A stretch of 64,000 nt of DNA, taken from Ferdinandcohnia humi_A (GTDB lineage: Bacteria > Bacillota > Bacilli > Bacillales > Bacillaceae_L). The translations under genes and the position numbers were made by a program. Below the pieces are notes generated by a model. That model was not told the origin of the DNA, did no database searches, and worked only from the letters and a program-made list of their open reading frames with translations. The DNA is taken from contig JBLKRX010000005.1 in the NCBI GenBank assembly GCA_047608075.1, positions 124,001 through 188,000 of the forward strand, read 5' to 3'. Positions 61,935 to 64,000 of the stretch are shown piece after piece; position 1 is the stretch's first letter, and every line of letters starts with the position of its first letter.

Positions 61935-63353
61935 TTTCACCTTTATCCAAATAAAATACCGAAAAAAGGTATCGGAGATACGTTTCCTATTCGATAGTCT
62001 AATCCATCAGCCTCATACATAGTACCTTACGGTTTCTCCTATATCACCGTCATTCCCCTACTTACCACGTTACCAATCACCTAATTATTTATTTGTATTT
62101 ATTTTTATATGGGCGAGTGCTTCTGTCTGATGCCTGTTATACGTTGATGGACGTGGACTTCCCTTGAAAGATGAAGCACACTACTATACCTTACTGTTTC
62201 ACCTATACCACCATCATTCCCATGATTACCAAGTAACCTATTCCTAATTATTTATATATTTATTCTTTTATGGGCTAGTACCTCTTTCTAAAGCGTATTA
62301 CACATTACTGGACGTGGATTTCCTTTAAATGGGTTGGTTCTAATGCTCCCTTCAGTGAGACATGGAAACATCCCTTGTCTTGTACTTATGTTGGAATTAC
62401 CACCCAGTCCTTCTCAAAATAAAAAACTGAGGGGAGATAGCGTAGATACGTTCCCGATTCGATTGTCTAATCCATCAGCCTCATACATAGTCTGGCTCCC
62501 TCCTCCTCTACTTTGTACAGTTACTAAGAGAGAGTTGTAAACTGCGGTAACAGGAAACACTTCTATATCTTACGGTTTCTCCTGTTCCACCACCATCCCC
62601 CTACTTACCACGTGACCTATGACTAATTATTTATTTTTTTATTTATTTACATCTTTATGGGCGTGTGCTTCTGTCTAAAGCGTATAACACGTTGCTGGAC
62701 GTGGCCTTCCCTTAATTGGATTGGTTCTAGTGCTCCTCATTCAGCGGGATACAGGAACATCCCTTATGCTGTACTTATGTGGGAATTACCCACCCCGTCC
62801 CTCCAAATAAAAAAACCAAGGAGGGATATCAAAGATACGTTCCCGATTCGATTGTCTAACCCATCAGCCTCATACATAGTCTGGTTCCCTCCTCCCCTAC
62901 TTTATACAGTTACTAAATATAAAAGAGAGTTGTAAACTGCGGTAACAGGACGCACTACTATACCTTACGGTTTCTCCTATACCACCGTCATTCCCATACT
63001 TAACACGTTACCTTTTCTAATTAGTTATTTTTATTTATTTTTTATGAGCGAGTTTCTGTCTGAAGCATGTTATAGTTCTGGATGTGTGCTTCCCTTGATC
63101 CAGTCGGTGCTATGCTCCCTTTAGTGAAACATAGAAACGTCCCTTGTGCTGTACTTATGCAGGAAGCGTCCACCCCCCTTCCTTCTCTAAAAAAAAAGCC
63201 GAGAAGAGGTATCGTAGATACGTTTCCCGATTCTTAGACTAATCTATTAGCCTCATGTTATACTTTGCCTCCACTTTAGACTACAGGAAGTTATAGGACA
63301 TCTTACGATTTCTATACTTCCTACATGACCTATGATTAATTATTCATAAAAAC
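61935..63353. repeat. Tandem noncoding repeat family (second copy)
   Basis: Identical to 715-2133, with hairpins at 61956-61972, 62410-62434, 62798-62826 and 63182-63206. No gene is seen. Confidence 0.8.
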
Positions 63354-63354
63354 A

Positions 63355-63936
63355 TCAGATACTTGTTTTCGGTTCATTTCTTTGAAAATGTACAAATATA
63401 TTGGTTATCCATTTAGATACCAACATAATGACTAAGTAACCCAAAAATAAATGAAAGTAATTAAACCCCTTCAATAAAATAAACAAGCCTGACCACACCA
63501 AGATTGGTTTAAATATAAATGCAAGAAATGCACTTGTTATCGTTAAATATAAATAATAATTTTTCTTATGGTTTAAAGTCCATTGATAAACCAACATATA
63601 CACAACTGGTATTAATGATACATCTAAGGCAAAACTAACGGGAAATAGCGGAATCGCCTTATATGGATATCCCCAACTTCCATAATTAACACCAATACTG
63701 TCTATGTATGTGAACCAAACGTGCACATTAAAACCGTAGAATCCCAATAATAATGCCCTCTTTTTATCAATTAAAAACCATATTAAAATTAAAGGCAGAA
63801 TGAGGATTACAACATTAACCCAAAACTGCCACGTATCTATGGATGAAAATTCAAGCCAATAATCAATACCTTCTTGCATTAGGTTTTCATAGTCTTCAAT
63901 TATTTTCTCAAAAAAACTTCTCTGTTCTTCACTCAT
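63355..63936 (-). CDS. CBO0543 family membrane protein (second copy)
   Basis: Identical to the gene at 2135-2716, with the same ribosome binding site. Probably the same locus repeated by reading through the circle's start. Confidence 0.75.
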   Translation of the reverse strand: MSEEQRSFFEKIIEDYENLMQEGIDYWLEFSSIDTWQFWVNVVILILPLILIWFLIDKKRALLLGFYGFNVHVWFTYIDSIGVNYGSWGYPYKAIPLFPVSFALDVSLIPVVYMLVYQWTLNHKKNYYLYLTITSAFLAFIFKPILVWSGLFILLKGFNYFHLFLGYLVIMLVSKWITNIFVHFQRNEPKTSI

Positions 63937-64000
63937 TTAAGTAACTCCTTTATTCCTTGAACCTAGAGGGTAATGCTATCTTATTCTGATTAAAAGTTTC

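Larger units (their letters stand above)
61221..64000. repeat. 2,780-bp exact direct repeat, copy 2 (replicon overlap)
   Basis: Identical to 1-2780 up to the window end. See copy 1 for interpretation. Confidence 0.95.

Overview
The window is low-GC DNA from a spore-forming Firmicute, most likely a member of the Bacillaceae. The base composition, the strong AGGAGG-type ribosome binding sites, a Spo0E-like phosphatase and Bacillus-type families (YkoI-like PepSY protein, DUF1541 lipoprotein, CBO0543 protein) all point there. Bases 1-2780 are repeated exactly as 61221-64000. Together with a plasmid-type primase/Rep gene, a Xer-like recombinase with clustered arm sites, and no rRNA, tRNA or housekeeping operon, this is best read as a circular plasmid of 61,220 bp whose sequence runs past its own start. 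A second copy of a mobile segment is the alternative.

Layout. (1) About 61.0 kb through 0 to 3.56 kb: a cargo segment carrying ynfA, a CBO0543-family membrane protein and a large noncoding repeat family, bounded by sequences that look like Tn7-type left and right ends. (2) 3.7-10 kb: a sulfide/persulfide detoxification island on the minus strand (sulfite-exporter-type permease, three TusA domains, two DsrE proteins, five rhodanese domains, a persulfide-dioxygenase-like metallo-beta-lactamase, DUF302), with CstR and five ATACCC/GGGTAT operators. (3) 10.5-25.3 kb: metal and envelope functions (DUF1541 lipoprotein, CsoR-type repressor plus MATE pump, DUF202 and Lgt, Mn-type CDF transporter, a two-component system with a PepSY protein, an ABC exporter operon, UppP, DedA, PAP2, a diguanylate cyclase). 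(4) 25.5-33.1 kb: a segment of small, mostly unrecognised genes, bracketed by two similar ~60-bp sites. (5) 33-37.9 kb: gene remnants, an AT-rich tract, a tyrosine recombinase with four arm motifs, and an archaeo-eukaryotic-primase-type Rep flanked by a 26-bp inverted repeat. (6) 38-52.7 kb: a defence-like block: a possible glycosylase/nuclease pair with a divergent HNH-like gene, a repeat-rich membrane protein, a type I restriction-modification system with a PLD nuclease, a two-gene PD-(D/E)XK system with a structured leader, and a PemK/MazF-like toxin. (7) 53.2-59.8 kb: a Tn7-like tnsABC-tniQ operon. (8) 60.0-61.0 kb: two crcB fluoride-channel genes under a fluoride riboswitch, then a putative right end.

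The genes fit an accessory replicon with stress functions (reactive sulfur, metals, fluoride, envelope) and anti-phage cargo. The least explained parts are the two-gene nuclease system with its attenuator-like leader (49.6-52.0 kb), the glycosylase-like/PD-(D/E)XK/HNH cluster (38.0-40.0 kb), the tandem noncoding units whose hairpins change sequence but keep pairing (0.7-2.1 kb), and the arrangement of Tn7-type ends together with a TnsA that appears to have lost its catalytic aspartate.
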